A DNA stretch of 41,486 bases from an uncultured Bacteroides sp. (GCA_900766195.1 CAAFUN010000137.1:1-41486); one strand, 5' to 3'; positions 8,384 through 17,577 are shown, numbered from the stretch's first letter. The notes: a model not told the origin generated them from the sequence alone. Translations and numbers: made by a program.

Positions 8384-8941
8384 ATGGAGAATAAAATAAT
8401 AGAAAAGGTAGATTTCACGCAATGTCTGCTTGAAGAGCATTATTACCAGTGTGAATTTCGCAAATGTAACTTTTCAGAAATTAAAATAGGGAAAATTATC
8501 TTTGAAGAATGTACCTTCTACGAGTGTAATCTGTCGCTCGTGAAAGTCAACAATACTTCATGGCAAGAAGTGACCTTTAAGGATTGCAAGATGACAGGAA
8601 TGGACTTTACCACAGGCAATAAATTCAGTCTCTTGATAACCTTCGACAACAGCGTACTGTCTTATGCCTTATTTAACGGAATGAATCTGAAGAACACCAG
8701 TTTCACCAATTGTAATCTGCAGAACGCTGATTTCACGGAAAGCGATCTGACAAATGCCTCATTTTCGGGTTGTGACCTCTCCTCTGCCTCATTTTACCGG
8801 AGTAATCTGGAAAAGGCTGACTTCAGCACAGCAAGAAATTACAGCATCAGCCCCCTGAACAACCATCTTAAAAAGGCCAAATTCTCACGTTATGGACTTG
8901 AAGGCCTTCTAACCGGAATAGGAATAGAAATCATTGACTGA
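8384..8941 (+). CDS. Pentapeptide-repeat protein (Qnr/McbG-like)
   Basis: A 185-residue pentapeptide-repeat protein expected to fold as a right-handed quadrilateral beta-helix that resembles the shape of B-DNA. Repeats of the A(D/N)LXX type run through about residues 20-155; the clearest are FTNCNLQNADFTESDLTNAS and FSGCDLSSASFYRSNLEKAD (about 106-145). A break (NKFSLLITFDNSVL) lies in the middle, as in Qnr-type proteins. The C-terminus (RNYSISPLNNHLKKAKFSRYGLEGLLTGIGIEIID) resembles the dimerisation tail of chromosomal Qnr/McbG-like proteins. Members of that branch can bind DNA gyrase and reduce quinolone action; whether this one does is inference. It is shorter than Qnr (about 218). The Crp-like regulator follows on the same strand 206 bases away. 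Confidence 0.85.
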   Translation: MENKIIEKVDFTQCLLEEHYYQCEFRKCNFSEIKIGKIIFEECTFYECNLSLVKVNNTSWQEVTFKDCKMTGMDFTTGNKFSLLITFDNSVLSYALFNGMNLKNTSFTNCNLQNADFTESDLTNASFSGCDLSSASFYRSNLEKADFSTARNYSISPLNNHLKKAKFSRYGLEGLLTGIGIEIID

Positions 8942-9097
8942 CCATCGACACACGCTCACATTCTATTTATAGTGGCATTCATATTCTCTTTGACAGAAAA
9001 ATAAGCGTCAATATAAGACAATAATGAAAGAACAAGGTCTGTCAACTAATATTTCACTTTAGGAGGAGCCTACGACAATATGACGCAACGAAGCCAT

Positions 9098-9128
9098 TTT
9101 TATTATACAACTATTTATTCTATCTTTA
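9098..9128 (+). promoter_or_regulatory. Possible promoter of the Crp/Fnr gene
   Basis: TATCTTTA (9121-9128) is one base off the -7 consensus, with a TTTT run (9098-9101) 19 bases upstream in the -33 position. The start codon follows at 9148. Only a partial match. Confidence 0.35.
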
Positions 9129-9147
9129 TAGTCCAAAATCACATAGC

Positions 9148-9825
9148 ATGAATATTAATCTACTTACAAGAACGCCTCTATTCCGTTCGGTACAGCCGGA
9201 AAAGCTAGAGAAGATATTTGCAGACTTGCACATCAGGGATTCTCATTTTAAAAAAGGAGAAATACTTGCCTCACAGGACGAACCATGCAACCGATTGATC
9301 ATCTTGCTTTCGGGCAGCGTAAAAGCTGAGATGACAGATGCTTCGGGCAAAATAATAAAAGTGGAAGATATCAGTGCTCCAAGTCCTCTGGCCATACTCT
9401 TTCTCTTTGGAACAGACAATAAGTTCCCCGTGCAAGCCACAGCAATAGAAGAGGTTTCGGCATTGATCATACCCAAGCAGGTGATACTGAAAATACTGAC
9501 GATGGATGAAACCTTGCTAAAAAACTACTTGGACATATCGGCCGACTTTGCTTCGAGATTGAGCAAGAAGCTGCATTTTCTCTCCTTCCGCACCATCCGG
9601 CAGAAACTATGCATGTACCTGCTGGAACTTTCACAAAAAAGTAATTCACCAACTGTGGAACTAAATAAGACAAAGACAGCTCTTGCTGAATATTTCGGAG
9701 TGTCGAGACAGTCGTTAGAAAGGGAACTTACCAATATGCAATCCGATGGACTGATAGTGGCTGAGAAGAAGAGAATTCTGATAAAAGATAAGAATAAACT
9801 TATCCAACTGGTTCGCTTTAATTAA
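9148..9825 (+). CDS. Crp/Fnr family transcriptional regulator
   Basis: A 225-residue cytoplasmic regulator. The N-terminal cyclic-nucleotide-binding-type beta-barrel (about 10-115) has the pattern FKKGEILASQDEPCNRLIILLSGSVKAEM. A long dimer helix follows (about 118-145). The C-terminal Crp-type winged helix-turn-helix (about 148-220) includes KTALAEYFGVSRQSLERELTNMQSDGLIV as the DNA-recognition unit. No N-terminal cysteine cluster of the FNR type is seen, and the cAMP-contact arginine motif is not recognisable, so the effector is unknown. In Bacteroidetes such regulators often sit next to stress or redox genes. Here the nearest genes are the pentapeptide-repeat protein upstream and the secreted esterase downstream. 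Confidence 0.9.
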   Translation: MNINLLTRTPLFRSVQPEKLEKIFADLHIRDSHFKKGEILASQDEPCNRLIILLSGSVKAEMTDASGKIIKVEDISAPSPLAILFLFGTDNKFPVQATAIEEVSALIIPKQVILKILTMDETLLKNYLDISADFASRLSKKLHFLSFRTIRQKLCMYLLELSQKSNSPTVELNKTKTALAEYFGVSRQSLERELTNMQSDGLIVAEKKRILIKDKNKLIQLVRFN

Positions 9826-9968
9826 TTTTTTTCTTACTAGGAGCAAGAAAAAGCACTCTTGTACCTGTCTGCAAATAAAAGGCAGAAAAACAATAGTATT
9901 CTGGCACAATTGTAACGTGAGTGAAAGTATATGTAATAAGGAAGATAACCCGTTAGCTATTTAGCAAG

Positions 9969-9976
9969 TATCTTTG
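9969..9976 (+). promoter_or_regulatory. -7 element for the acetylesterase gene
   Basis: TATCTTTG lies 47 bases before the chosen start at 10024. It matches TAnnTTTG; the -33 region is weak. Confidence 0.5.
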
Positions 9977-10023
9977 CAAGACGATTAAAGACCTTATTGC
10001 ATTTAGTAAAACAACTATATATC

Positions 10024-11955
10024 ATGAAACGCAAATCAATTTTGTTGGCATGGATATTTCTGACATCCTTTGCTTTATTGAAAGCTGAAGTAAAACTGCC
10101 TGCCGTAATATCAGACAATATGGTATTGCAACGCGAATATCCCATTAAGATATGGGGAACAGCCACGGCCGGAGAAGCAGTGAAACTTACCTTTAAGAAA
10201 AAAGAATATCAGACCACCTCAGATGCACAAGGACAATGGTTCATCATGCTTCCTGCAATGAAAGCGGGGGGTCCTTATGAGATGAAGGTTAACGGACTGA
10301 CCGTAAAAAACATACTCATTGGTGATCTTTGGCTCTGCTCCGGGCAGTCTAATATGGAGCTGACGGTGGACAGAGTAACAGATATGTTCGGCAAAGAAAT
10401 TGCGGAATATGAGAACAGCATGATACGCTATGCCAAGACACCTTATGGAAACGACCTGCACGGGCCTCAACAAGATCTACCGCAAATGAACTGGTGCGAA
10501 CTGACCAAGACAAATGCAACCTCCTTTGCCGCACTGCCTTACTTCTTTGCCAAAGAGATGTATGACAGAACTAAAATACCTGTTGGCATCATCAACTCCA
10601 GTTGGGGAGGAAGCAGCATACAGGCTTGGATGAGTGAAGAAGCCTTGCAGAACTTCCCGATGGAACTTCTGGAGCGCGACCTGAACAATTCCGATGAATA
10701 TAAAGCATTGATGAATAAGTCCGGAGCTTTAATGTCACGCATCTGGGACACTGCTTTATACAAAAGAGATAAAGGACTTCACGCTGCCACACCGTGGTAT
10801 GACTTTAACCTGGGCGACTCTGACTGGAGCAACGTTGATCAGTTCGGTTTGGCCTGGGCAACAGACCATTATGCCCCGGTCAACGGATCACATTGGTTTA
10901 GGCAAACGATTGAATTGACCCAGGCACAAGCTTCCAAGCAAGCCGTATTGCGTTTGGGTTGTATGGTAGATGCAGATTCGGTCTATGTCAACGGGGTATT
11001 CGTTGGCTCCACACCCTACCAATATCCTCCGCGCATTTATAAAGTACCTGCATCAATACTAAAGGCTGGAAAAAATATAATAACCCTCCGATTGATCAGC
11101 TATGGCGGTATGCCAAGTTTTGTAAAAGACAAGCCTTATCTATTGGCTCTTGAAGGTGGTGACACCATCAGACTTTCTACTCAATGGAAATACCGATTGG
11201 GAGCTAAGATGTCGGCTAAACGAGGAGGGGTATCTTTTCAGAACATCCCTACAGGAATGTATAATTCAATGATCTCTCCCTTACGCAATCTTCGGTTTAA
11301 AGGTACGGTATGGTATCAGGGAGAAACCAATGCCGGCAATCCTACGGAATATGAAGCTATGATGACTTCACTGATCAACGACTGGCGAATAAAGCTCAAC
11401 GACAGCACCTTGCCTTTTATTATCGTGCAGTTGCCCAACTTTATGCAAACACATGCCCAACCGGTAGAAAGCAACTGGGCCAAATTAAGAGAAGCAGAGC
11501 GTCAAACGGCTCTGAAAGTACCCAATACCGCTCTGGCAGTAACAATTGACTTGGGCGAGTGGAACGATATACATCCGCTAAACAAGAAAGAAGTTGCCAA
11601 ACGGGTTGCTCTACAAGCGGAAAAGCTGGTTTACGGTAATACTAAACTCGTAGTGAGCGGGCCGATATGTGTATCTGCCAACAAGGAGAACGGTAAAGTC
11701 ATGCTGTCTTTTGAGAAAGGAACAGACGACTTACTTCCTGTCGACAAGCTCAAAGGTTTTGCTTTGGCGGGGGCAGACGGGAAATACAAATGGGCCGATG
11801 CCAGCATTGAAGGCAACAAAGTAACGGTATGGAACGAAGAAATAAAAGAACCGGTAAGTATACGCTATGCTTGGGATGATAATCCGCAAGAAGCAAATCT
11901 CAAGAACAAATCCGGACTACCCGCATCTCCTTTTGAAATGGAGATAACAAAGTAA
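10024..11955 (+). CDS. Secreted sialate O-acetylesterase family protein
   Basis: A 643-residue SGNH-type carbohydrate esterase (SASA/sialate 9-O-acetylesterase family) that removes acetyl groups from sialic acids or other glycans in the periplasm or at the surface. A signal peptide covers about 1-21 (cleavage near LLKA-EVKL). The nucleophile block is WLCSGQSNMEL with catalytic Ser109. VWYQGETNAGNP (about 423-434) is the Gly/Glu block. DLGEWNDIHPLNK near the C-terminal third carries the catalytic Asp-His. A beta-galactosidase-like jelly-roll segment is inserted (about 275-375; VDADSVYVNGVFVG), as usual for the family. The start at 10024 is preferred over an in-frame ATG at 9997 because it begins directly with the MKRKSILLAW signal peptide and leaves room for the promoter. 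The specific sugar is not known. Confidence 0.9.
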   Translation: MKRKSILLAWIFLTSFALLKAEVKLPAVISDNMVLQREYPIKIWGTATAGEAVKLTFKKKEYQTTSDAQGQWFIMLPAMKAGGPYEMKVNGLTVKNILIGDLWLCSGQSNMELTVDRVTDMFGKEIAEYENSMIRYAKTPYGNDLHGPQQDLPQMNWCELTKTNATSFAALPYFFAKEMYDRTKIPVGIINSSWGGSSIQAWMSEEALQNFPMELLERDLNNSDEYKALMNKSGALMSRIWDTALYKRDKGLHAATPWYDFNLGDSDWSNVDQFGLAWATDHYAPVNGSHWFRQTIELTQAQASKQAVLRLGCMVDADSVYVNGVFVGSTPYQYPPRIYKVPASILKAGKNIITLRLISYGGMPSFVKDKPYLLALEGGDTIRLSTQWKYRLGAKMSAKRGGVSFQNIPTGMYNSMISPLRNLRFKGTVWYQGETNAGNPTEYEAMMTSLINDWRIKLNDSTLPFIIVQLPNFMQTHAQPVESNWAKLREAERQTALKVPNTALAVTIDLGEWNDIHPLNKKEVAKRVALQAEKLVYGNTKLVVSGPICVSANKENGKVMLSFEKGTDDLLPVDKLKGFALAGADGKYKWADASIEGNKVTVWNEEIKEPVSIRYAWDDNPQEANLKNKSGLPASPFEMEITK

Positions 11956-12061
11956 GGAAGCATAAGCTGTGCAACATTCACATGGGGACTCATAGTAAAA
12001 TTGAAATATTATTTGATGATCTTTCTCGTTTTTAACGGTGCATTAAAAGCCCTTATTTCTA

Positions 12062-12101
12062 AAAACACTCTTGTTGCAGTATGCTGTAACAAGAGCGTTT
12101 T
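12062..12101 (+). terminator. Intrinsic terminator after the acetylesterase gene
   Basis: The arms 12063-12079 and 12084-12100 pair at 16 of 17 positions (core CTCTTGTT against AACAAGAG) around a TATG loop, flanked by A-run and T-run. The MutS-like promoter starts right behind it. Confidence 0.85.
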
Positions 12102-12105
12102 ATTA

Positions 12106-12113
12106 TATCTTTG
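12106..12113 (+). promoter_or_regulatory. -7 element for the MutS-like gene
   Basis: TATCTTTG fits the TAnnTTTG consensus and lies 37 bases before the start at 12151, just after the terminator. The -33 box would fall within the terminator stem. Confidence 0.55.
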
Positions 12114-12150
12114 TGCCTTTAAGAATCAAACTATATTAAGATTTTAGCTA

Positions 12151-13956
12151 ATGGAGCAGATACAAGCGGAAGAATATTACAATTCTATAATTAAAACGAA
12201 CAGTGATAAAATACAATCACTAAAGAAACAGATACACTTAATGGGTACCATTCGCCTGTTACTCTTTATTGGTTGGGTGGTTAGTCTATTCATTCTGGCA
12301 CATTTCGATTGGGTGTCCTTCAGCCTGGTATCAGTTCTTTTCTTTGCGCCATTCATTGCGCTGATGGTGCATCATAATAAGCTGGCACAAAGAAAACAAT
12401 ATGCAGAAACTTTGCTAACGCTGTGTGCAAACGAAATAAAAGTGCTCCACTATGACTATTCAGCTTTTGACGACGGTGCAGACAGAAAGGATGCAAACCA
12501 TCCGTTTAGCCTAGATCTTGATCTGTTTGGAGAACAATCTTTCTTTCAGTCCATCAATCGTACGGTTACTTCTTGCGGATATGATAAATTGGTAAACTGG
12601 CTATTGACACCTCTCACGCAAAAGGCGGATATCCTTAAACGTCAGGAAGCCGTAAAAGAATTGTCGAAGAAGACAACGCTCAGGCAACATTTTTATGTCA
12701 CCGGTTATAACAAAAGAAAAGAAAAAGGCGACCAAGACTTTCTGCAAGCATTAATGAAACGTGACTTGAGCGTTTCAAACGCCAAGCTCTGGATAGTACT
12801 GGCCAAGCTTATCCCTGCTCTTTGGGTAGTATTAATTGGAGGCCTCATATTCGGTTTGATAGACGGAGCAATACTCGTCCTGTTTTTCATATTAAGCAGT
12901 ATATTAGCCAACGGTAAATTTAAACAGGTCAACAATGCGCATAAGACATTGGAAAGCATGCAGCAGATTATATCTGCCTATGCTGATCTTATCGCAATCA
13001 TGGAAAAGGAAAAGTTCCGGTCGCCTATGCTCACTCAGCTTCAAGAAAAGCTAACGGACAATCAGCTCACCGCATCGCAAACCATTCAGGAACTAGCTCC
13101 CATACTCAAAGTACTGGATCAACGCGGCAGTATGATTGGTGCAACCTTCAATATCTTCACACTTCGTGAGATCCATGCTATTATCCGTTTGGACAAGTGG
13201 AAGCAAGCGCATCACATGCGTATAGCACAATGGTTTGAAGCTTTAGCTGACTTTGACGCACTATGCTCATTATCCGGTTTTGCATTTAACAATCCGCTCT
13301 ACATCTATCCGGAAATAGCAGAAGATTATTTCACCATGTCCGGCAAAAATCTTGGGCATCCCCTAATGGACAAGGAGAAATGCATAACAAATGATATTAA
13401 TATTGAGAAGCATCCTTATTTCCTCATTATCACAGGAGCCAATATGGCAGGAAAAAGCACTTATCTGCGCACCATCGGGATAAACTTTCTTTTGGCCTGC
13501 ATGGGTGCACCGGCTTGCGCTAAGCAGCTCAAAGTTTTCCCGGCCAGTATAATAACAAGTCTCAGAACTTCCGACTCTTTGAAAGATAACGAATCTTATT
13601 TTTACTCAGAGCTAAAACGTCTAAAAATGATAATAAATCGCCTGCAAGAGGGAGAAAAACTATTTATCATTCTGGACGAGATACTAAAGGGAACCAATTC
13701 GATAGATAAGCAAAAAGGATCACTCGCCTTAATAAGACAATTCGTAACCTATCAGACTTGTGGCCTGATAGCGACACATGACCTGGTATTGGGCTCTTTA
13801 CAGAATGAATACCCTGATAACATCAAGAATTATCGCTTTGAAGCGGATATAAAAGAGAATGATCTAACCTTCTCCTATAAAATGAAAGAAGGTGTTGCAC
13901 ATAATATGAATGCTTGTTTTTTAATGAAAAAGATGGGGATTGCCATTACAGAGTAG
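12151..13956 (+). CDS. Membrane-anchored MutS-like ATPase
   Basis: A 601-residue protein with the ATPase core of MutS at its C-terminus but none of the mismatch-reading N-terminal domains. Hydrophobic helices at about 34-51 and 54-73, and again at about 213-252, predict membrane anchoring. A MutS lever/clamp-like helical region follows (about 255-400). The ATPase has Walker A TGANMAGKSTYLR (about 428-440), the NESYFYSELKR signature (about 480-490), Walker B LFIILDEILKGTNSID (Asp509, Glu510) and the ATHD histidine (about 541-544). No FxE mismatch motif and no Smr domain are visible. Canonical MutS is about 860 residues and soluble. The GH127 gene starts 51 bases downstream and may be co-transcribed. 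The function is unknown; mismatch repair is unlikely. Confidence 0.85.
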   Translation: MEQIQAEEYYNSIIKTNSDKIQSLKKQIHLMGTIRLLLFIGWVVSLFILAHFDWVSFSLVSVLFFAPFIALMVHHNKLAQRKQYAETLLTLCANEIKVLHYDYSAFDDGADRKDANHPFSLDLDLFGEQSFFQSINRTVTSCGYDKLVNWLLTPLTQKADILKRQEAVKELSKKTTLRQHFYVTGYNKRKEKGDQDFLQALMKRDLSVSNAKLWIVLAKLIPALWVVLIGGLIFGLIDGAILVLFFILSSILANGKFKQVNNAHKTLESMQQIISAYADLIAIMEKEKFRSPMLTQLQEKLTDNQLTASQTIQELAPILKVLDQRGSMIGATFNIFTLREIHAIIRLDKWKQAHHMRIAQWFEALADFDALCSLSGFAFNNPLYIYPEIAEDYFTMSGKNLGHPLMDKEKCITNDINIEKHPYFLIITGANMAGKSTYLRTIGINFLLACMGAPACAKQLKVFPASIITSLRTSDSLKDNESYFYSELKRLKMIINRLQEGEKLFIILDEILKGTNSIDKQKGSLALIRQFVTYQTCGLIATHDLVLGSLQNEYPDNIKNYRFEADIKENDLTFSYKMKEGVAHNMNACFLMKKMGIAITE

Positions 13957-14007
13957 AGCCTACTGACTAAAACGGGACAAGAAATAGAAAAACATAACAC
14001 ATTGAAC

Positions 14008-16374
14008 ATGAAAATCAAACGTTTACTCATCTGTACATCAGCAACGCTGTGTATGACCTTGCAGCCTTGTGTGACACATGCCCAACTGCCAATTAAAGTA
14101 GAAAGTTTTCCCGTATCGGAAGTACGGCTAACTGCAAGTCCGTTTAAACATGCAGAAGACATGGATATCTGCTATCTGTTGGGGATAGATGCCGACCGAC
14201 TACTTGCTCCTTATTTGAAAGGTGCAGGGTTGCAACCCAAAGCAGAGAATTATACCAACTGGGAAAATACCGGACTGGACGGACACATCGGTGGTCATTA
14301 TCTATCTGCTCTCTCCTACATGTATGCAGCAACGGGTGACGCGCGCATCAAAGAACGTCTGGATTATATGCTGAGCGAAATGAAGCGTTGCCAAGATGCA
14401 GCAGGCGACGGCTACTTGAGTGGAGTGCCTGACGGACGGAAGATGTGGAAGGAAATAAAGACGGGAAACATACGGGCTTCGGGTTTCGGACTAAACGACC
14501 GCTGGGTGCCGCTTTACAACATTCATAAAACTTATGCCGGACTTCGCGACGCCTATCAACAAACCGGTTCTCCCGTAGCCAAAGAGATGCTGATAAAGCT
14601 CACCGACTGGATGATAGACTTGACAAGCGGGCTAACCGACGAACAAATGCAAGACATGCTGAGAAGTGAACATGGAGGATTGAACGAAGTATTTGCCGAT
14701 GTAGCTGCCATAACGGGCAACAAGAAATATCTGGATTTGGCACAGCACTTCTCTCATCAACTGGTTCTACAACCGTTATTAAAACAGGAAGACAAGCTGA
14801 CCGGTATGCACGCCAACACCCAAATACCTAAAGTAATAGGCTTTGAACGTATTGCAGAGGTGAATGGCAACAAGGAATGGGAAGGTGCTGCACAGTTCTT
14901 TTGGGAAACGGTAGTAAAGAATAGGAGCATTTCTATAGGCGGCAACAGCGTACGTGAACATTTCCATCCGGCAAATGATTTCAGCAGCATGTTTGAAAGC
15001 GAGCAAGGACCTGAGACATGCAACACCTACAACATGTTGCGGCTAACAAAGATGCTTTACGAAACCAGTGCGGAAGCATCTTATATGGATTATTACGAAC
15101 GCGCACTGTATAATCATATTCTATCTACCCAAGATCCTGTGCAAGGAGGTTTTGTTTATTTCACCCCTATGCGCGCAGGACACTACCGTGTATATTCGCA
15201 ACCACAGACCAGCTTCTGGTGTTGTGTGGGTTCGGGAATGGAAAATCATGCCCGCTATGGAGAAATGATATATGGTCATAAAGGAAACAATTTGTATGTG
15301 AATCTCTTCATCCCTTCGGTGCTCAACTGGAAAGAAAAAGCTATAAAGATTGAACAGCAGAATAAGTTTCCTGAAGAGGAAGCCACCACAATTATTGTCA
15401 CTCCCACTAAACCGATGTCTTTTACACTTCATCTGCGTGCCCCGGAATGGGTGAAAAGCGAAGAACTCAAGCTAACCATAAACGACAAAGATGCACCTGT
15501 AGTTTTAAAAGACGGTTATGTTGTAGTAGAGCGTAAATGGAGTAAAGGAGACAAAGTGCGGCTGAATTTGCCCATGCACTTGAAAGCTTTAACCACCCCC
15601 GACGGTACATCGGAATATTCATTCCTGTACGGCCCTATTGTGCTAGCGGCAAAAATAGGCACGCAAGACCAAACCGGACTATTTGCTGATGATAGCCGCG
15701 GAGGTCATATCGCATCGGGGCCACAATATCCTGCTAACCAAATGCCGGTACTTGTAGGAGATAAAGAGACTGTGTTAAGTCATGTGACAAAGGTAGAAGG
15801 CAAGCCGCTAACATTTAAATTACAGCAAGTATACCCTACCCGTTATGAGAATTTGGAATTGGTACCTTTTTACCGTTTGTATGAATGTCGTTACATGGTT
15901 TACTTTCCTTTAGCATCCAAACAAGAACTACAACAACGGGAAGAAGAAATGGCACGAAAAGAAAAAGAACGTGCGGCATTAGAGAAAGTAACAATAGACA
16001 AAGTTATATGTGGTGAACAGCAGCCTGAAAGTGATCATTTCGCCAAGATGCAAAAGTCGTATGCCGGCTCGGACAACGGAGTGCATTGGCGTGAAACGCG
16101 TGGATGGTTCAGCTACACCATGAAGAATCTTGCAAAGACGGCAACACTTGTCAGAGTTTCATTCAAAGCTGATAAATCACGAGATGCAGCAGTCTGGATT
16201 AACGGACAAAAGGTGGGAGTAATAAAGCAAGATGCAGCAAACGAAATATTGACAAACGAGTTTGAGATTCCCGCAGTATTACGCGCAAGTGATGTACTGG
16301 AAATAAAGGTAGGAACAGAAACATCTCCTGTCACTCCGCGCATCTACGAAGTGAGACTCATTAATGGAAAATAA
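14008..16374 (+). CDS. GH127 family beta-L-arabinofuranosidase-like enzyme
   Basis: A 788-residue secreted glycoside hydrolase (GH127, formerly DUF1680), a family that releases beta-L-arabinofuranose from plant glycoproteins and related polymers. The ATG at 14008 opens a signal peptide (about 1-25, ending THAQ); a TTG two codons earlier is less likely. The (alpha/alpha)6 barrel spans about 30-425. By comparison with Bifidobacterium HypBA1, the acid/base is Glu317 (in REHF), zinc ligands are Glu336 and Cys338 (ETC) plus Cys405 and Cys406 (FWCCVGSGMEN), and Cys405 is the predicted nucleophile. All are present. Beta-sandwich domains follow, then a charged helix (about 634-655, QREEEMARKEKERAALE) and a C-terminal sandwich (about 680-788), typical of Bacteroidetes members. 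It lies near a secreted acetylesterase, but no SusCD pair is in the window. Confidence 0.9.
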   Translation: MKIKRLLICTSATLCMTLQPCVTHAQLPIKVESFPVSEVRLTASPFKHAEDMDICYLLGIDADRLLAPYLKGAGLQPKAENYTNWENTGLDGHIGGHYLSALSYMYAATGDARIKERLDYMLSEMKRCQDAAGDGYLSGVPDGRKMWKEIKTGNIRASGFGLNDRWVPLYNIHKTYAGLRDAYQQTGSPVAKEMLIKLTDWMIDLTSGLTDEQMQDMLRSEHGGLNEVFADVAAITGNKKYLDLAQHFSHQLVLQPLLKQEDKLTGMHANTQIPKVIGFERIAEVNGNKEWEGAAQFFWETVVKNRSISIGGNSVREHFHPANDFSSMFESEQGPETCNTYNMLRLTKMLYETSAEASYMDYYERALYNHILSTQDPVQGGFVYFTPMRAGHYRVYSQPQTSFWCCVGSGMENHARYGEMIYGHKGNNLYVNLFIPSVLNWKEKAIKIEQQNKFPEEEATTIIVTPTKPMSFTLHLRAPEWVKSEELKLTINDKDAPVVLKDGYVVVERKWSKGDKVRLNLPMHLKALTTPDGTSEYSFLYGPIVLAAKIGTQDQTGLFADDSRGGHIASGPQYPANQMPVLVGDKETVLSHVTKVEGKPLTFKLQQVYPTRYENLELVPFYRLYECRYMVYFPLASKQELQQREEEMARKEKERAALEKVTIDKVICGEQQPESDHFAKMQKSYAGSDNGVHWRETRGWFSYTMKNLAKTATLVRVSFKADKSRDAAVWINGQKVGVIKQDAANEILTNEFEIPAVLRASDVLEIKVGTETSPVTPRIYEVRLINGK

Positions 16375-16449
16375 AACGATGAAAGCATAGGTTGAACATT
16401 TTTTCATTACAACAGAAACAATCTAAGCACAAAATACTATCATAAAAGA

Positions 16450-16490
16450 AAAGAAGTGATTGCTCTTCAAACAAGCAATCACTTCTTTCT
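16450..16490. terminator. Bidirectional terminator between GH127 and META genes
   Basis: A perfect 14-bp stem (AAGAAGTGATTGCT at 16451-16464 against 16474-16487) with a 9-base loop is flanked by an A-rich left side and a T-rich right side. It can end transcription from both convergent genes. Confidence 0.85.
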
Positions 16491-16541
16491 ATTTATAAAT
16501 ATTCCCTCTTTCAGCCACTTACCGGATAGCCACAAAGAGAT

Positions 16542-17348
16542 TTAGTTGCGAACAAGAGTCAAGACAGGTGAAGAGCCACCATCATAAAATATGAGCTTTC
16601 CGTCTTCAGTCGCAAATGACTTAACTTTATCTAAAGCATTCACAATTTTATCTTCCACCGACATATCAGGGCATGCCATCATCGTACTGGCCACCCCTGA
16701 AAAAGTAAAGGCAGAAGGATTGGACGAATCAACAGCTATTCCGCCATTGACGGTATTGCAACTTGTATTACCGTGCATACGCATTTGCTTTACATCAAAT
16801 TCCATAAAAGGACGTCTATCCATTCCTTCAGGAAGCGTTTGTCCACTTACTTCCGATATATACCATTTACCGGTCAATGAAGCTAAAGTATTTTTAGGAG
16901 AAGAAGCAGCCTTTCTTTGCAAAATTAATACCGGACGATTAGATGCATTGCACAAAGCAATCTGTTCACCCGATTTACGATACTTTCTTACTTGTGCAAA
17001 AGCAGCCAATGTATTCTTTTCAATAGTCATGTCCGGACAAAACATGCGCGTAGTAGCCACTTGTCCCAAATTAATGTTTCCGGGACCGGCATTTATATCA
17101 AACGAACCCATAAAATTATTGCATCCCGTACTGCCACTCACCTTACCCGTAGCCGTATCAAATGTAATAAAAGGAAAAGGTTGCCCTGGAGACGGTACTA
17201 CCACAGCACCATTCATTTCAATAATATTCCACTCACCGCTTATCGAAGAAAGACCAGCTATTTCTTTTGCCGAACGACAAGATAAAAAACAGGTAAGTAT
17301 TCCGACGATACAAATAGGAAGAATCCAATTTTTAATCATTAATTTCAT
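16542..17348 (-). CDS. Double META-domain lipoprotein (HslJ-like)
   Basis: A 268-residue envelope lipoprotein with two META domains, the HslJ-type fold. The signal peptide ends in LTCFLSC; Cys24 is the best lipidation site, with Cys20 possible. The first META domain spans about 36-145 (SGEWNIIEMNGAVV, GCNNFMGSFDI, ATTRMFCPDM). The second spans about 158-268 (TGKWYISEVSGQTLP, SCNTVNGGIAV, ASTMMACPDM). The repeat of the GNT/GCN-F and M-CPDM motifs shows an internal duplication. E. coli HslJ has a single copy and is linked to novobiocin resistance and heat shock; a role in envelope stress here is inference. It stands alone, convergent with the GH127 gene. The start could be Met1 or Met4. Confidence 0.88.
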   Translation of the reverse strand: MKLMIKNWILPICIVGILTCFLSCRSAKEIAGLSSISGEWNIIEMNGAVVVPSPGQPFPFITFDTATGKVSGSTGCNNFMGSFDINAGPGNINLGQVATTRMFCPDMTIEKNTLAAFAQVRKYRKSGEQIALCNASNRPVLILQRKAASSPKNTLASLTGKWYISEVSGQTLPEGMDRRPFMEFDVKQMRMHGNTSCNTVNGGIAVDSSNPSAFTFSGVASTMMACPDMSVEDKIVNALDKVKSFATEDGKLIFYDGGSSPVLTLVRN

Positions 17349-17471
17349 GTTTTGTTACTCTTTAGAATAAATGTTTAATTATATAACCCGAAAGTAAATG
17401 CATTGTTTAAATACAGGAATATTTTATAAAGGTTTTGGAATGATTTTAATGTATATCTAAGAATTAACCCT

Positions 17472-17479
17472 TATATTTG
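17472..17479 (+). promoter_or_regulatory. -7 element for the polyamine dehydrogenase gene
   Basis: TATATTTG matches TAnnTTTG exactly, about 100 bases before the start at 17578. The -33 box is not clear. Confidence 0.5.
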
Positions 17480-17577
17480 CTAACAGATAAAAGCGGAACT
17501 TCTGAATATGAACAGACAGAAGACATAGCGCTTTTTCACTGTATTATAAATCAAAAACAATTGGGAATTTAAAGAAA

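Noticed and set aside
9997..10023. Upstream in-frame ATG of the acetylesterase gene
   Set aside because: Starting here would put nine polar residues ahead of the signal peptide; the ATG at 10024 is better.
16591..17370. 259-codon plus-strand open frame opposite the META gene
   Set aside because: It is the antisense shadow of a clear double-META lipoprotein; no family pattern and no promoter.
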